Below are positions 9,092-18,858 of a stretch of 64,000 bases of DNA, piece after piece. The notes under the pieces are model-generated. The model had not been told where the DNA came from and made no database searches. It saw only the letters and a list, made by a program, of their open reading frames with translations. Source of the stretch: Endomicrobium sp. (GTDB lineage: Bacteria > Elusimicrobiota > Endomicrobiia > Endomicrobiales > Endomicrobiaceae); the NCBI GenBank assembly GCA_031262585.1, contig JAISHK010000001.1:124001-188000 (forward strand), read 5' to 3'. How positions within the stretch are numbered: the stretch's first letter is position 1; each line of letters begins with the position of its first letter. The translations under genes were made by a program, and so were the position numbers.

Positions 9092-9579
9092 TATTTTTCC
9101 TTTTCTTCTTTTAATACATTATCAATTAATCTGACAACAGCATTAGGAGTCGCCTGTCCATAAACAACACCATCAACAACAATAACTGGAGCAAGTCCAC
9201 AGGCACCTAAACAGGCAACAGTTTCTATACTAAAAAGCATGTTTTTTGTTAATATCTCGTCATCTTTTAATCCTAATTTTTTTTTTATTGCATCTATAAG
9301 ACCTGTTGATTTTTTTACATGACAAGCTGTTCCATCACAAATTTTAATAATATATTTCCCCTTTGGCTGCAATGTGAAAAAAGAAAAAAAAGTTACAACA
9401 CCATAAACTTTCGATAGCGGCATATTTAAAGATGAAGCAATGAAAGCTAAAATATCTTCTGGCAAATACTTATATTCTTCTTGCACGCCTTGTAAAATAG
9501 ATATTAGTTTTGACTTATCAAATTCATTTTCTTCTAAAATCTTACAAGTTTTCTCAAATTTATTATAATTTAAACCCAT
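9091..9579 (-). CDS. hydC: hydrogenase subunit HydC (NuoE-like, [2Fe-2S])
   Basis: A 162-residue NuoE/HydC-type thioredoxin-like protein. The four cluster cysteines appear as CDGTAC (Cx4C) and CLGAC (Cx3C), followed by GLAPVIVVDGVVYG. The N-terminal half has the helical region ending in KVYGVVTFFSFFTLQPKG, conserved in complex I 24-kDa subunits. It is the first gene of hydC-hydB-hydA and shares one base with hydB (TAATG). The upstream 330 bp is the likely promoter region. Confidence 0.94.
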   Translation of the reverse strand: MGLNYNKFEKTCKILEENEFDKSKLISILQGVQEEYKYLPEDILAFIASSLNMPLSKVYGVVTFFSFFTLQPKGKYIIKICDGTACHVKKSTGLIDAIKKKLGLKDDEILTKNMLFSIETVACLGACGLAPVIVVDGVVYGQATPNAVVRLIDNVLKEEKEK

Positions 9580-9908
9580 TTATTTACTCCTTAAAAATTA
9601 TAACAAATAAAATTCAATATTCCTTCTCACAAAACTTTTTAAGCTAATGTTAAACACCTTATTAAAAATAAAAATTATGAGACTATGGAACGGTATTTAT
9701 TATAAGCAGACGCAACTCCACATAACTACTATATACTACTTACTATACCATCAATATATTCAATTTCATTTTATTTAACTGATTTAACTGATTTATATGG
9801 ATCTTTTTATTATTTTCTCAGTTACTAAAAAATTTATCTACACTACAAAATAAATTTCATAAAAAACTATTAGCAACAATCTAAAATACTTTTCCTTTAA
9901 TCATATAA
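9580..9908. other. intergenic region upstream of hydC
   Basis: About 330 bp with no gene. It must hold the promoter of the hydrogenase operon (minus strand) and the 3' end of the antiporter gene. I see no convincing operator, riboswitch or terminator in it. Confidence 0.4.
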
Positions 9909-11075
9909 TCATTCTCTAGCTTTATTAATAAAATATTTTAATATTACAGGTGTCACAAAAGTAGTAAGCATTATTACAGCAACCAACGAACTATAATTTT
10001 TAAGTCCAAAAACATTATTTTTTAATCCAATATCTGCAAATATAAGTCCTACTTCTCCACGTGGTACCATTGAAACACCTATTAAAATCTTATTAACATT
10101 TTTTTTCAACACAGCAAAACCTGCAACCACTTTCCCAACAAAAGCAAAAATAAAAAGAATTATTGTTAATACAAAAATTTCTTTATTTGCTACAACAAAA
10201 GGATTGAACGTACTAATATCTACATTAGTACCCATTAAAACAAAAAATATAGGAACAAAAAATGCATAAACAGGCTTTATATCTATATTTATTTCTTCAC
10301 TTTCTTTTGTTGTTGATAGAATAAGTCCAGCAATAAATGCACCTACTATAGGCGCAAGACCTACTTTAGTCGAAAATGCAGAAACAATAAAACAAACAAT
10401 CACACCCATAATAAATATTACATGAGCTTGTTTCATTTTAGAGATAATTTTAAAAACTTTAGGAACTATAAGAATGCCTATAACAATAGATAATATTAAA
10501 AATGTTATTGCTATTCCGCTTATAAAAAGAACCGTTCCTAACGTAACATTATCGCCTTGAATAAGTTTTAAAACAATAGCAAGTACCGCAAGACCTATGA
10601 CGTCATCTACAACCGCAGCACCAAGAACTATTTTGGCTTCTTTAGTTTCAAGACATTTTAAATCCATAAAAACTCTTGCGGTAATGCCTACGGACGTTGC
10701 TGTAAGCACAGCACCAGCAAAAATTGATTGCATATTTGAAAAACCAAAATATAAAAATATCAAGTACCCTAAAAAATATGGAACTACAACCCCTACAATT
10801 GCTACTACTACAGCCCAACCACCAACTTTTAAAAACTCTTTTACATCGGTTGAAAGTCCTACTTCAAAAAGCAAAATTATAGCACCTATTTCGGATATAC
10901 TTGCCAAAATAGAAGTTTCATGAACAAGTCCTAAAATGCTTGGACCTATAAAAATACCTGCTATAAGTTCACCTATTATTGCACTTTGTCCAAATTTTAA
11001 AGCAATTTCACCAAAAATCTTCGCGAACAAAAGAATAATAGCTAAATCTATCAAAAAATTAAAAATATCATGCAC
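9909..11075 (-). CDS. cation:proton antiporter, CPA2 family (Kef/NapA-like)
   Basis: A 388-residue membrane protein made almost wholly of about 12 hydrophobic helices, without the C-terminal TrkA-N domain found in full KefB/KefC. GQSAIIGELIAGIFIGPSILG is the conserved CPA2 segment, VVDDVIGLAVL holds the paired aspartates expected in the ion-binding site of electrogenic Na+/H+ antiporters such as NapA, and FVPIFFVLMGTNVDI is the family's late signature. It probably exchanges Na+ or K+ for H+ for pH and salt balance. It begins 3 nt after the thyX stop, indicating co-transcription with thyX. Confidence 0.85.
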   Translation of the reverse strand: MHDIFNFLIDLAIILLFAKIFGEIALKFGQSAIIGELIAGIFIGPSILGLVHETSILASISEIGAIILLFEVGLSTDVKEFLKVGGWAVVVAIVGVVVPYFLGYLIFLYFGFSNMQSIFAGAVLTATSVGITARVFMDLKCLETKEAKIVLGAAVVDDVIGLAVLAIVLKLIQGDNVTLGTVLFISGIAITFLILSIVIGILIVPKVFKIISKMKQAHVIFIMGVIVCFIVSAFSTKVGLAPIVGAFIAGLILSTTKESEEINIDIKPVYAFFVPIFFVLMGTNVDISTFNPFVVANKEIFVLTIILFIFAFVGKVVAGFAVLKKNVNKILIGVSMVPRGEVGLIFADIGLKNNVFGLKNYSSLVAVIMLTTFVTPVILKYFINKARE

Positions 11076-11078
11076 TTT

Positions 11079-11756
11079 TCACTCCACGCTATTTTTTTTC
11101 CATGGTTTTGCACATGGGAAAGTTTCGTGGCAAGCTTTTCTAGTACAACTAGGCCCAGCATCAGAAAATAATAAAGGTGCTTTTTTCTTAACTATCTTTA
11201 ACATACGACATGTCATATCTCTTATTTCCCATTGCGATCTATTACAACTTCTTAATGAAAAAAAATGCCTTAACTCTCTAGCATTCATTGTTATTACTAT
11301 CTTTGTCACACAAGCATTAGGTAAAACATATCTAGCATCTTCAGCAGAGATTCCAAAATCCAAAAATTCCTTATATAACTTTTCTGAATTTTTTAAAAAA
11401 TTATTATATTTTTTCAAAAGATTTACATTCTTATTTATTGTTTGCGGAACTACAAAATCTATCCCATTTTTAAATTTAACATATCTTTGACTCTGTACTG
11501 AAAAAGAAGCAATTCTATGCCTCGTAAGCTGAGTAAGTAAAGCTCGAGAAACACCTTCTATGCCAAAAGTAAACGAAACATGTTCAAGAACAGAATGATG
11601 CCCTGAAGAAATAACTTTAGCAAGAAGCTTTTTAATTTTTCTCGTTGTAAATTCCTCAACAATTTTATCTATACCCGCATTACTATAACATAACCTTGCA
11701 GCCATTGCACAAATCTTTTCAGGTTCTTGAGTAAACTTTAAGAGTTTTACTTTCAT
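11079..11756 (-). CDS. thyX: flavin-dependent thymidylate synthase ThyX
   Basis: A 225-residue ThyX/Thy1 protein. The ThyX signature RHRxxSxxxxSxR is present as RHRIASFSVQSQR, and the N-terminal ARLCYSN, GHHSVLEHVSFTF and C-terminal LRHFFSLRSCNRSQWEIR blocks match the family. It methylates dUMP to dTMP using methylene-tetrahydrofolate, FAD and NADPH. ThyX is common in anaerobes and does not release dihydrofolate, so dihydrofolate reductase is dispensable for this step. It sits directly upstream of the antiporter gene. Confidence 0.95.
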   Translation of the reverse strand: MKVKLLKFTQEPEKICAMAARLCYSNAGIDKIVEEFTTRKIKKLLAKVISSGHHSVLEHVSFTFGIEGVSRALLTQLTRHRIASFSVQSQRYVKFKNGIDFVVPQTINKNVNLLKKYNNFLKNSEKLYKEFLDFGISAEDARYVLPNACVTKIVITMNARELRHFFSLRSCNRSQWEIRDMTCRMLKIVKKKAPLLFSDAGPSCTRKACHETFPCAKPWKKNSVE

Positions 11757-11836
11757 TTTCTAATTTTTAATTATTTTTACAAAATTTACTTAAAAAAGTA
11801 CTAATAAGACACCTTTATCTACAATGTTCAATACAA

Positions 11837-13126
11837 CTAAAACCATTTTATATTTTTTACAACTTCTATCATCTCTTCTCGCTTCCTTCCAATGGAAATC
11901 AAACTGACAGGAATACCAACAAGTTGTCCCAATCGTTTAACATATTTTTGAGCATTAATAGGTAACTTATCAAAATCAGTAATACCTTTTATTTTTTCCT
12001 TAAAACCAGTTATTTCTTCATAAACCGGCTTAGCATATTTTTGAATAGTTCTCGAGGCAGGGAATTCTTTATATAACTTATTCTTGTATTTATATGCAAC
12101 ACATATTTTAATCGTATCGATACCTTCTATGCAGTCAAGTTTTGTAAGAATTAAATGTTTTATTCCATTCACTCTAATGCTATAACGTACAACAACCGCA
12201 TCAAACCAACCACAACGGCGGGGTCTTCCAGTCGTAGCACCATATTCTTTACCCTTTTCTCTTAAAAATTCTCCCATTTTATCAAAAAGCTCTACTGCAA
12301 AAGGACCTTCTCCAACCCTTGTTGTATAAGCTTTTACAACGCCTAATATATTGTTAATTTCCATAGGGCCAATACCAACTCCAGTACACACTCCACCAGC
12401 TATCGGATTTGATGAAGTTACATAAGGATATGTCCCAAAATCCAAATCTAGTAAAGTACCTTGAGCACTTTCAAAAAGTATTTTTTTATTTTTATTTACA
12501 GCTTTTTCAATCATGAAACTAGTATCTGCAACAAAAGGTCTTATAAATTCTGAAAATTTTTTATGATCCTTCAATATTTCTCTTTTAAGTTTATTGACAT
12601 TTATTCCATTCTTCTCTAAAATAGCTGCTTTTTCAAGTAAATTTCTTTCTAAAAGATTTACAAATACATTTTTTTCCAAATAATCTATTACTCTTATTCC
12701 CATTCTTTTTACTTTATCAGCGTAACATGGCCCTATGCCCTTACCCGTAGTCCCTATTTTTACATTTTTTTCTTCAACAATACTATCTATAAACTTATGA
12801 TACGGAAGTATTATATGAGCTTGTTCACTTATAAAAATCCGTCCTTTAATTGATATCTTTTTCTTCCTTAAAAAAACAATTTCTTCTTTTAAAGCTTTAG
12901 GATCAATCACAGCTCCGTTAGCAATTAAACAATACTTCTTAGGGAACAATATACCCGAAGGTATTAAATGAAGCACAAAAGGATTGTCTTTGTAAATTAG
13001 GGTATGACCTGCATTATTACCACCTTGATAACGGACGATATAATCCGCTTGTTTTGCAAGATAATCAACAATTTTCCCTTTACCTTCATCTCCCCATTGT
13101 GTCCCTAAAACAACTAGTGTAGACAT
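11837..13126 (-). CDS. purA: adenylosuccinate synthetase
   Basis: A 429-residue enzyme joining IMP and aspartate with GTP to form adenylosuccinate on the way to AMP. The N-terminus VVLGTQWGDEGKGKIVDYLA contains the P-loop-like GDEGKGK motif with the catalytic aspartate. NNAGHT, GTTGKGIGPCYADK and TTGRPRRCGWFDA are conserved PurA blocks. The C-terminus ends in the usual base-binding region (SIGRKREEMI). Length and motif order are normal. Confidence 0.96.
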   Translation of the reverse strand: MSTLVVLGTQWGDEGKGKIVDYLAKQADYIVRYQGGNNAGHTLIYKDNPFVLHLIPSGILFPKKYCLIANGAVIDPKALKEEIVFLRKKKISIKGRIFISEQAHIILPYHKFIDSIVEEKNVKIGTTGKGIGPCYADKVKRMGIRVIDYLEKNVFVNLLERNLLEKAAILEKNGINVNKLKREILKDHKKFSEFIRPFVADTSFMIEKAVNKNKKILFESAQGTLLDLDFGTYPYVTSSNPIAGGVCTGVGIGPMEINNILGVVKAYTTRVGEGPFAVELFDKMGEFLREKGKEYGATTGRPRRCGWFDAVVVRYSIRVNGIKHLILTKLDCIEGIDTIKICVAYKYKNKLYKEFPASRTIQKYAKPVYEEITGFKEKIKGITDFDKLPINAQKYVKRLGQLVGIPVSLISIGRKREEMIEVVKNIKWF

Positions 13127-13186
13127 ACTTTGCCTTCCATAAAATAACCCTACAAACTCTCATTTCAAATATATTTTAAAATGAAA

Positions 13187-13259
13187 TGCTCCCAACGAGA
13201 TTTGAACTCGTGTCGCAGGATTGAAAATCCTGTGTCCTAGACCCCTAGACGATGGGAGC
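13187..13259 (-). tRNA. tRNA-Glu (UUC)
   Basis: A full cloverleaf is readable on the minus strand: acceptor GCTCCCA pairs with TGGGAGC, the anticodon stem CAGGA/TCCTG flanks the loop TTTTCAA with anticodon UUC, and the T-loop is TTCAAAT. The CCA end is not encoded. Confidence 0.93.
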
Positions 13260-13264
13260 AAAAA

Positions 13265-13337
13265 TGAGCCCGGTGCGGCTCGAACGCACGACAACCTCAT
13301 TAAAAGTGAGGTGCTCTACCAACTGAGCTACGGGCCC
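13265..13337 (-). tRNA. tRNA-Lys (UUU)
   Basis: Minus-strand cloverleaf: acceptor GGGCCCG pairs with CGGGCTC, D-arm GCTCAGTTGGTAGAGC, anticodon stem CCTCA/TGAGG with loop CTTTTAA (anticodon UUU), and T-arm GTGCG-TTCGAGC-CGCAC. It lies 5 nt from tRNA-Glu, so the two are probably one transcript. Confidence 0.94.
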
Positions 13338-13457
13338 TTGATTCTAAATTTTAACAAACTTATTATTAATTATAGACATTATTATAGTCCAAACCACCAG
13401 CCCGCAAAGGATAGCAAAAAATTTTATTCTTGTCAATTAGATATATATTTCCATTAA

Positions 13458-15347
13458 TTATTTTATGCTTTCGAGCCACTCTTTAGCACTACTTTCTGTT
13501 GCCATTCTCCAATCTCCACGTGGCGAAAGCGAAATTGTTCCAACTTTAATTCCATCAGGCATACAATTACGTTTAAATTGATTTGCAAAAAAACGTTTTA
13601 TAAATATTTTCAGATATTTTGTTATAGCATCCTTATTATATTTACCTTTAAAAGCCTTTTCTGCAAGCATAAGTGTCTTATCTAATTGTTGTCCAAAACG
13701 TACAGTATAATATAAAAAGAAATCGTGAAGTTCATAAGGTCCTATTATATTTTCTGTCAATTGTGTAATGTTTCCATTTTGAGAAGGAATAAGTTCAGGA
13801 CTAATTTCTGTATTTAAAATATCTGTTAAAACATTTTTATAATTAATAACTCTATTAGCCTCATAAGATACTAAATATTTAACAAGTGTTTTTGGTATTG
13901 ACGAATTTACAGCATACATAGATATATGATCACCATTATAAGTACACCAACCAAGAGCATTTTCAGATAAATCACTAGTACCTACAACTAAACCATTTTC
14001 TGCATTTGCTATATCCATTAAAATTTGCATCCGTTCACGTGCTTGAGCATTTTCATAAGTTACATCTTTTGTTCCTTTATGAGAAATATCAGCCAAATGA
14101 TTCACAACCGCATCATTTATAGAGATCTTTCTAATTTTCACACCAAGATTACTAGCAAGTTTTAACACATTTTTCATAGTTTGTTTACTCGTTCCGGGAC
14201 CAGGCATAGTAACAGCTATAATATTTCTTTTGTCCCAGTCTAAAATTTTGTAACTTCTCATCACAACTAAAAGAGCAAGAGTTGAATCAAGGCCACCAGA
14301 AATCCCTATTACAGCATCAAGTTTTGTAAGCTTCAATCTGTTGGCAAGTGCTACCGACTGCATCTGAAGTACAAGCTCCGCTCTTGCAGATACTGATTCT
14401 AAATTATAAGGAACAAACGGAAACTGCGAAATATGACGTGTTAAATCTATACTTGTTTTATCAAAATCGAATTTTATTATTGTATATTTTCGAGAATTAT
14501 TTTCAAAAACATTAAGTCTACGCCGCTCATAAGAAAGTCTTTGTGCATCTATCTCAGATATAGTAAAACCTTTTTCAAAAAGATTATTTTCAGAAATAAT
14601 TTCTCCATTTTCAGCGATAATGCGGTGAGCTGAAAAAATCATATCGCTTACAGATTCATCACTACCGGCTGAGGCGTAAACATATCCACATAACAAACGA
14701 CCACTTTGCGATTTTATAAGAGTTTTTCTATAGTCACTTTTACCTACAAGCTCATTAGACGCAGAAAGATTTACTATAATCGTAGCACCTGCTTGTGCAT
14801 GTCGATTAGATGGTGGATAAACAATAAACATATCCTCGCATATTTCAGCAGCAATTTTAACATTATCATCATTCTTAGCTGAAAAAAGTATATCAGTACT
14901 AAAAAGAGAAGTTTGTCCACACAAATTAATTAATCCTGAAACATTTTTGCCAGATGTAAAATAACGAAGCTCATAAAACTCAGAATATGTCGGCAATGCA
15001 GTCTTAGGAATAATGCCAAGAATTTTGCCATTTTGAAAAACAACAACACAAGAATAAAGCTTACTTTCATACCATATAGGAGAACCCAAAAAAATAATAG
15101 ATCTTTTGCCAATACTTGCTTTACAAATTTTATTAAGACTGCTATTGACAGAATGTTTAAGAACATTCGATAAAAATAATTCACCACAAGTATAACCCGT
15201 TACGCTCAATTCCGGAAAAACCAAAACTTCAACGCCGTAATTATTAGCCTGATTTATCAATTTTATTATTTCTATAGTGTTTGCAGAAGAATCTGCAACT
15301 ACAACATTAGGCGTTACTGCAGCAACCTTCACAAATCCGTATTTCAT
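13458..15347 (-). CDS. nadE: NAD+ synthetase, glutamine-hydrolysing
   Basis: A 629-residue two-domain NadE. Residues about 1-280 form a nitrilase-type glutaminase: glutamate in VFPELSVTGYTCGE, lysine near IIPKTALPTY, and the catalytic cysteine in AAEICEDMF. The C-terminal part is the ATP-pyrophosphatase synthetase domain with the P-loop GISGGLDSTLAL and VGTSDLSENALGWCTY. It converts deamido-NAD to NAD using glutamine nitrogen, the last step of NAD synthesis. Length and both active sites are intact. Confidence 0.95.
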   Translation of the reverse strand: MKYGFVKVAAVTPNVVVADSSANTIEIIKLINQANNYGVEVLVFPELSVTGYTCGELFLSNVLKHSVNSSLNKICKASIGKRSIIFLGSPIWYESKLYSCVVVFQNGKILGIIPKTALPTYSEFYELRYFTSGKNVSGLINLCGQTSLFSTDILFSAKNDDNVKIAAEICEDMFIVYPPSNRHAQAGATIIVNLSASNELVGKSDYRKTLIKSQSGRLLCGYVYASAGSDESVSDMIFSAHRIIAENGEIISENNLFEKGFTISEIDAQRLSYERRRLNVFENNSRKYTIIKFDFDKTSIDLTRHISQFPFVPYNLESVSARAELVLQMQSVALANRLKLTKLDAVIGISGGLDSTLALLVVMRSYKILDWDKRNIIAVTMPGPGTSKQTMKNVLKLASNLGVKIRKISINDAVVNHLADISHKGTKDVTYENAQARERMQILMDIANAENGLVVGTSDLSENALGWCTYNGDHISMYAVNSSIPKTLVKYLVSYEANRVINYKNVLTDILNTEISPELIPSQNGNITQLTENIIGPYELHDFFLYYTVRFGQQLDKTLMLAEKAFKGKYNKDAITKYLKIFIKRFFANQFKRNCMPDGIKVGTISLSPRGDWRMATESSAKEWLESIK

Positions 15348-15510
15348 ATTTTTATCGTCCTTATAAGTTACATATATATCTTATGAAGATTTTAATTGCA
15401 ACAAATTTTCAAACATAAAACACAACAAAAGCATACTAAATTATTATTTTCTTACATAATAAACAATAAAAATTTATTCTATCAAGTGATACTCCCATTA
15501 ACCCCAAAAT

Positions 15511-17496
15511 TTAAATTAAATTCAAAGGATCAATTTCAATATTTATGATGGTTCCGCAAGATTGTTTAAACATATCTAAATAATCCGCAAGTTTTAATAT
15601 ATTCTGCCTTTCGCCTTTAACTATTATATATCTTCTATAAACATTATCAAGCTTGGCAATATAAGCAGATACCGGTCCCAAAAGCTTTAATCTTAAGTTG
15701 AAATTTTCAATTATTTTATCAATAAAAGAAAAGAGAGTCACAGAATCTTCATCAACTGTTTTTTCAATTTTATTTTTTATTGAAATTTTAGCTAAATTAC
15801 AATAAGGTGGATAAAACATTTTTTTTCTATGCTCTATTTCAATATTATAAAACGATACAAAATCGTGATTTTTAGCACATTTGATCACGTAGTGATTAGA
15901 ATGATTAGTTTGAACTATAACGCTGCCTCTTACATCTCCTCTGCCGCAGAGACCCGCAACCTGCGTTATAAGTTGAAAAGTCTTCTCAACAGACCTAAAT
16001 CCAGGTAAATACAGAGAAGTGTCGGCATCCATAATACATACCAAACTTACCTTTTGAAAATCAAAACCCTTAGATACCATCTGTGTACCAAGAAGTATAT
16101 CATATTCTCCATTTTTTATTCCATTATAAACTTTTTCATAACTTCCTTTTGAGGAAACAGTGTCACCATCAAGTCTAAATATCTTCACATTTTGAAAAAG
16201 TTTTTTCAATTCTGCTTCAATTTTTTGTGTACCAGTACCAAAAACCATTATTTTTTTACTTTTACATACAGAACATGTTATTGGTAAACGCTTTATCTGT
16301 CCACAATAATGGCATTTCAACAAATCTGGATTTTTATAAAAAATCATTGAAATAGAGCATCTAGAACATTGATAAACACTTCCACATTCTCTACACATAA
16401 TTGCAGGTGCATAACCTCTTCTATTTAAAAAAACGACAATTTGCTCTTTTCTTGTTAACGTTTTTGATATCGCCTCAACTGTACCAGGTAGTAATAAACT
16501 AGATTTAAATATTCTATTCTTTAAAGACACAATTTTCATTTCAGGCAATTCTTTATTATTTATACGTTCATTTATTTTTATCAAACTTATCTTACAATCA
16601 AGAGCATCTTTATAAGTTTCAAGCGAAGGTGTAGCTGAACATAACACTACAACTCCATTGTGATAATTTGCGCGCCATTTTGCTATCTCTCTAGCATCAT
16701 AAGAAGGTTTTTGATCTTGCTTGTAAGTATATTCATGCTCCTCATCTATAATTATCAGTCCTAGATTTTCAAATGGAACAAAAATAGCTGATCTTGCTCC
16801 TATCATTACTCTTATATTACCAGTTTTAGCCTTCAAAAACAAATTATATTTTTCTATATTACTCACTCCACTATGCCATATACCAATATCCGAACCAAAG
16901 CTTTTTGTCATAATATTTACAAATTGTGGTGTAAGTGAAATTTCAGGAATAAGCATTATAACACTTTTGCTATGTTTTAGAGCATTTTCTATGATATTTA
17001 TATACACTTCTGTTTTACCTGAACCTGTAACACCATGTAAAAGAAACAAAACATAATTATTCTTATCAATAGCTTTATTTATTAAATTAACCGCATTAGT
17101 CTGTTGTGTATTCAAAGTATGCCTTTCTTGTATTATTTTATTTAATATGTCTTTATTTTTTAAAAATCGCTTAGGAGGCTTCATAGAAACTGGGATTATT
17201 GATGCAAGAGACTCACCTAAAGAACAAATATAATTCTTTGAAATATATTCAGAAAGTTTTATAACCTCTTGAGTTATAAGAGAAACATTGTCTAGAACAT
17301 CTAAGATATATTTCAATTTAAAGGAATTATTATCGTCAATGTCTTGACAAGTAATAGCATACCCGACTAAAGTTCTCTTGCCAAATGAAACTTTAACTCT
17401 TTTACCTACGATATCTTTAGGATCTACACTTTTACTTGGTAAGTAATAAAACGTTTTATTTAAAGGAATAGGAATCGCTACCTCTAAAACTATCAT
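15511..17496 (-). CDS. priA: primosomal protein N' (replication restart helicase PriA)
   Basis: A 661-residue superfamily 2 helicase that reloads the replisome at stalled forks. The N-terminal 3' DNA-binding domain precedes Walker A HGVTGSGKTEVY, the DEEH box IIDEEHE, and LCSATPSLE. Two zinc sites follow (CRECGSVYQCSRC and CHYCG ... CSVC), and GTQMVSKGFDF is a late helicase motif. Length is slightly below the usual 700-730 residues. Its ATG overlaps the stop of the uracil-DNA glycosylase gene (ATGA), showing translational coupling. Confidence 0.94.
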   Translation of the reverse strand: MIVLEVAIPIPLNKTFYYLPSKSVDPKDIVGKRVKVSFGKRTLVGYAITCQDIDDNNSFKLKYILDVLDNVSLITQEVIKLSEYISKNYICSLGESLASIIPVSMKPPKRFLKNKDILNKIIQERHTLNTQQTNAVNLINKAIDKNNYVLFLLHGVTGSGKTEVYINIIENALKHSKSVIMLIPEISLTPQFVNIMTKSFGSDIGIWHSGVSNIEKYNLFLKAKTGNIRVMIGARSAIFVPFENLGLIIIDEEHEYTYKQDQKPSYDAREIAKWRANYHNGVVVLCSATPSLETYKDALDCKISLIKINERINNKELPEMKIVSLKNRIFKSSLLLPGTVEAISKTLTRKEQIVVFLNRRGYAPAIMCRECGSVYQCSRCSISMIFYKNPDLLKCHYCGQIKRLPITCSVCKSKKIMVFGTGTQKIEAELKKLFQNVKIFRLDGDTVSSKGSYEKVYNGIKNGEYDILLGTQMVSKGFDFQKVSLVCIMDADTSLYLPGFRSVEKTFQLITQVAGLCGRGDVRGSVIVQTNHSNHYVIKCAKNHDFVSFYNIEIEHRKKMFYPPYCNLAKISIKNKIEKTVDEDSVTLFSFIDKIIENFNLRLKLLGPVSAYIAKLDNVYRRYIIVKGERQNILKLADYLDMFKQSCGTIINIEIDPLNLI

Positions 17497-18254
17497 ATTT
17501 TACCTGTATCTAAAAAATACATAACCTTTTTCATATCTTCCCATACTAACTTTTTAAGATTTGGATTTCTCAAAAGAGCTGCAGGATGATAAGTAGGCAT
17601 AAGTTTTATCCCATTATATTCTCTTACTGTACCTCTTATTTTACTTATAGGTTCTTTATTATTTAAAAGTCCTTTAGTTGAAGATGCTCCTAATGCTACA
17701 ATTATTTTCGGTTTAATAATTTCAAGTTGCATATCCAAATAAAATCTACAAATTTTCATTTCTTCAAATGTAGGTGGTCTATCATTTGCACGCTTTTGTG
17801 GATCAGCAGAATCTATCATGGGATGACATTTAACAATATTTGCTATATATACATTTTTTCTAGTTCGCCCCATCGCTTCAATAATTTTTGTTAAAAGTTG
17901 TCCTGCTCTTCCTATAAACGGTTCGCCTTTATGATCTTCGTCATATCCTGGACCTTCTCCAACAAACATCAAACCAGCATCTAATGCTCCTGTTCCAAAC
18001 ACAGCATTCAAACGAGTTTCTCCTAAAGAACATTTTTTACATGAAAGAACTTCTTCTTTTAATTTATCTAATTTTTTTTTCGAATTTAATATTTCTGAAA
18101 AGGGAAATTGTTGTTTACTTGTTTGTAAAATGTCAGTAACTGAATTATCATTTTTATTAACGAGTTTATAAATTTCAATTTCGCCCCAATTTTCATATTC
18201 TTTAAGAGTCGTTTTTGTAAGTTTTAATATTTCTATATATTCGTATAGTTTCAT
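17493..18254 (-). CDS. uracil-DNA glycosylase, family 4 (Fe-S type)
   Basis: About 253 residues. It belongs to the thermophile/SPO1-polymerase-related UDG family 4, which removes uracil from DNA. Cysteines of the [4Fe-4S] site appear as CKKCSLGETR, VKCHPM and KICRFY. Active-site motif 1 is GEGPGYDEDHKGEPFIGRAG, and motif 2 is MPTYHPAALLRN. I use the ATG at 18254; a TTG at 18272 is also in frame. Either start lies within the coaB coding end, an overlap of over 50 nt. Retention of uracil repair is notable in an AT-rich genome where cytosine deamination is a main mutation source. Confidence 0.9.
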   Translation of the reverse strand: MKLYEYIEILKLTKTTLKEYENWGEIEIYKLVNKNDNSVTDILQTSKQQFPFSEILNSKKKLDKLKEEVLSCKKCSLGETRLNAVFGTGALDAGLMFVGEGPGYDEDHKGEPFIGRAGQLLTKIIEAMGRTRKNVYIANIVKCHPMIDSADPQKRANDRPPTFEEMKICRFYLDMQLEIIKPKIIVALGASSTKGLLNNKEPISKIRGTVREYNGIKLMPTYHPAALLRNPNLKKLVWEDMKKVMYFLDTGKI

Positions 18255-18858
18255 TGATAATTCTTCTTGCAATAATATTTTTCTTTTTATCTTTTATTTC
18301 AATAACACTATTATCACTTATTATATTAACATTAATAACATCTAATTCAAAAGATTTTGTTCCATTAGAAACAATTAAGTCAAGATTTTTGGATTTCAAC
18401 TTAATACTAGCATTTTTTATCAAATTTTCAGTTTCAAGAGCAAATCCAACAACAACTTGATTACTTTTATTTTTTCCACAATATTTGATAATATCAGGAT
18501 TTTGTTTAAACTCTATTGAAAATATTTTCGAATTGTCTTTTTTTATTTTACGCTTATAAGTTTTATATGGTCTATAGTCAGAAATAGCCGCGACACTTAT
18601 AATAATATCAGCTTTTCTAAAATTAGCTTTTACTTCCTTAAACATTTCTAATGCTGTTACAATTTTAATCAATCTTACGTTTTTAGGCAAAAAAGCTGCA
18701 GGACCAGAAATAAAGATAATTTTATGACCTCTTTTTAAAACAGCTTGAGCTAAAGCCACTCCCATTTTTCCCGACGACTCATTACTTATATATCTAACCG
18801 GATCAATATACTCTCTTGTAGGACCAGACAAAATAAGAAATGTAAGTCTTTTTGACAT
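18202..18858 (-). CDS. coaB: phosphopantothenate-cysteine ligase CoaB (separate ORF)
   Basis: A 218-residue protein matching only the C-terminal half of the usual CoaBC (Dfp) fusion. LILSGPTREYIDPVRYISN is the conserved start of the CoaB domain, SGKMGVALAQA and ISVAAISDYRP are further signatures, and VGFALETENL is the nucleotide-binding region. It couples cysteine to 4'-phosphopantothenate in CoA synthesis. It starts inside the coaC stop (TAATG), so the two halves are made as separate but coupled polypeptides. The C-terminus overlaps the next gene by over 50 nt. Confidence 0.9.
   Translation of the reverse strand: MSKRLTFLILSGPTREYIDPVRYISNESSGKMGVALAQAVLKRGHKIIFISGPAAFLPKNVRLIKIVTALEMFKEVKANFRKADIIISVAAISDYRPYKTYKRKIKKDNSKIFSIEFKQNPDIIKYCGKNKSNQVVVGFALETENLIKNASIKLKSKNLDLIVSNGTKSFELDVINVNIISDNSVIEIKDKKKNIIARRIINETIRIYRNIKTYKNDS

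Noticed and set aside
13221-13457. Plus-strand ORF with the text NEPGAARTHDNLIKSEV
   Set aside because: Artefact of antisense tRNA-Glu and tRNA-Lys.
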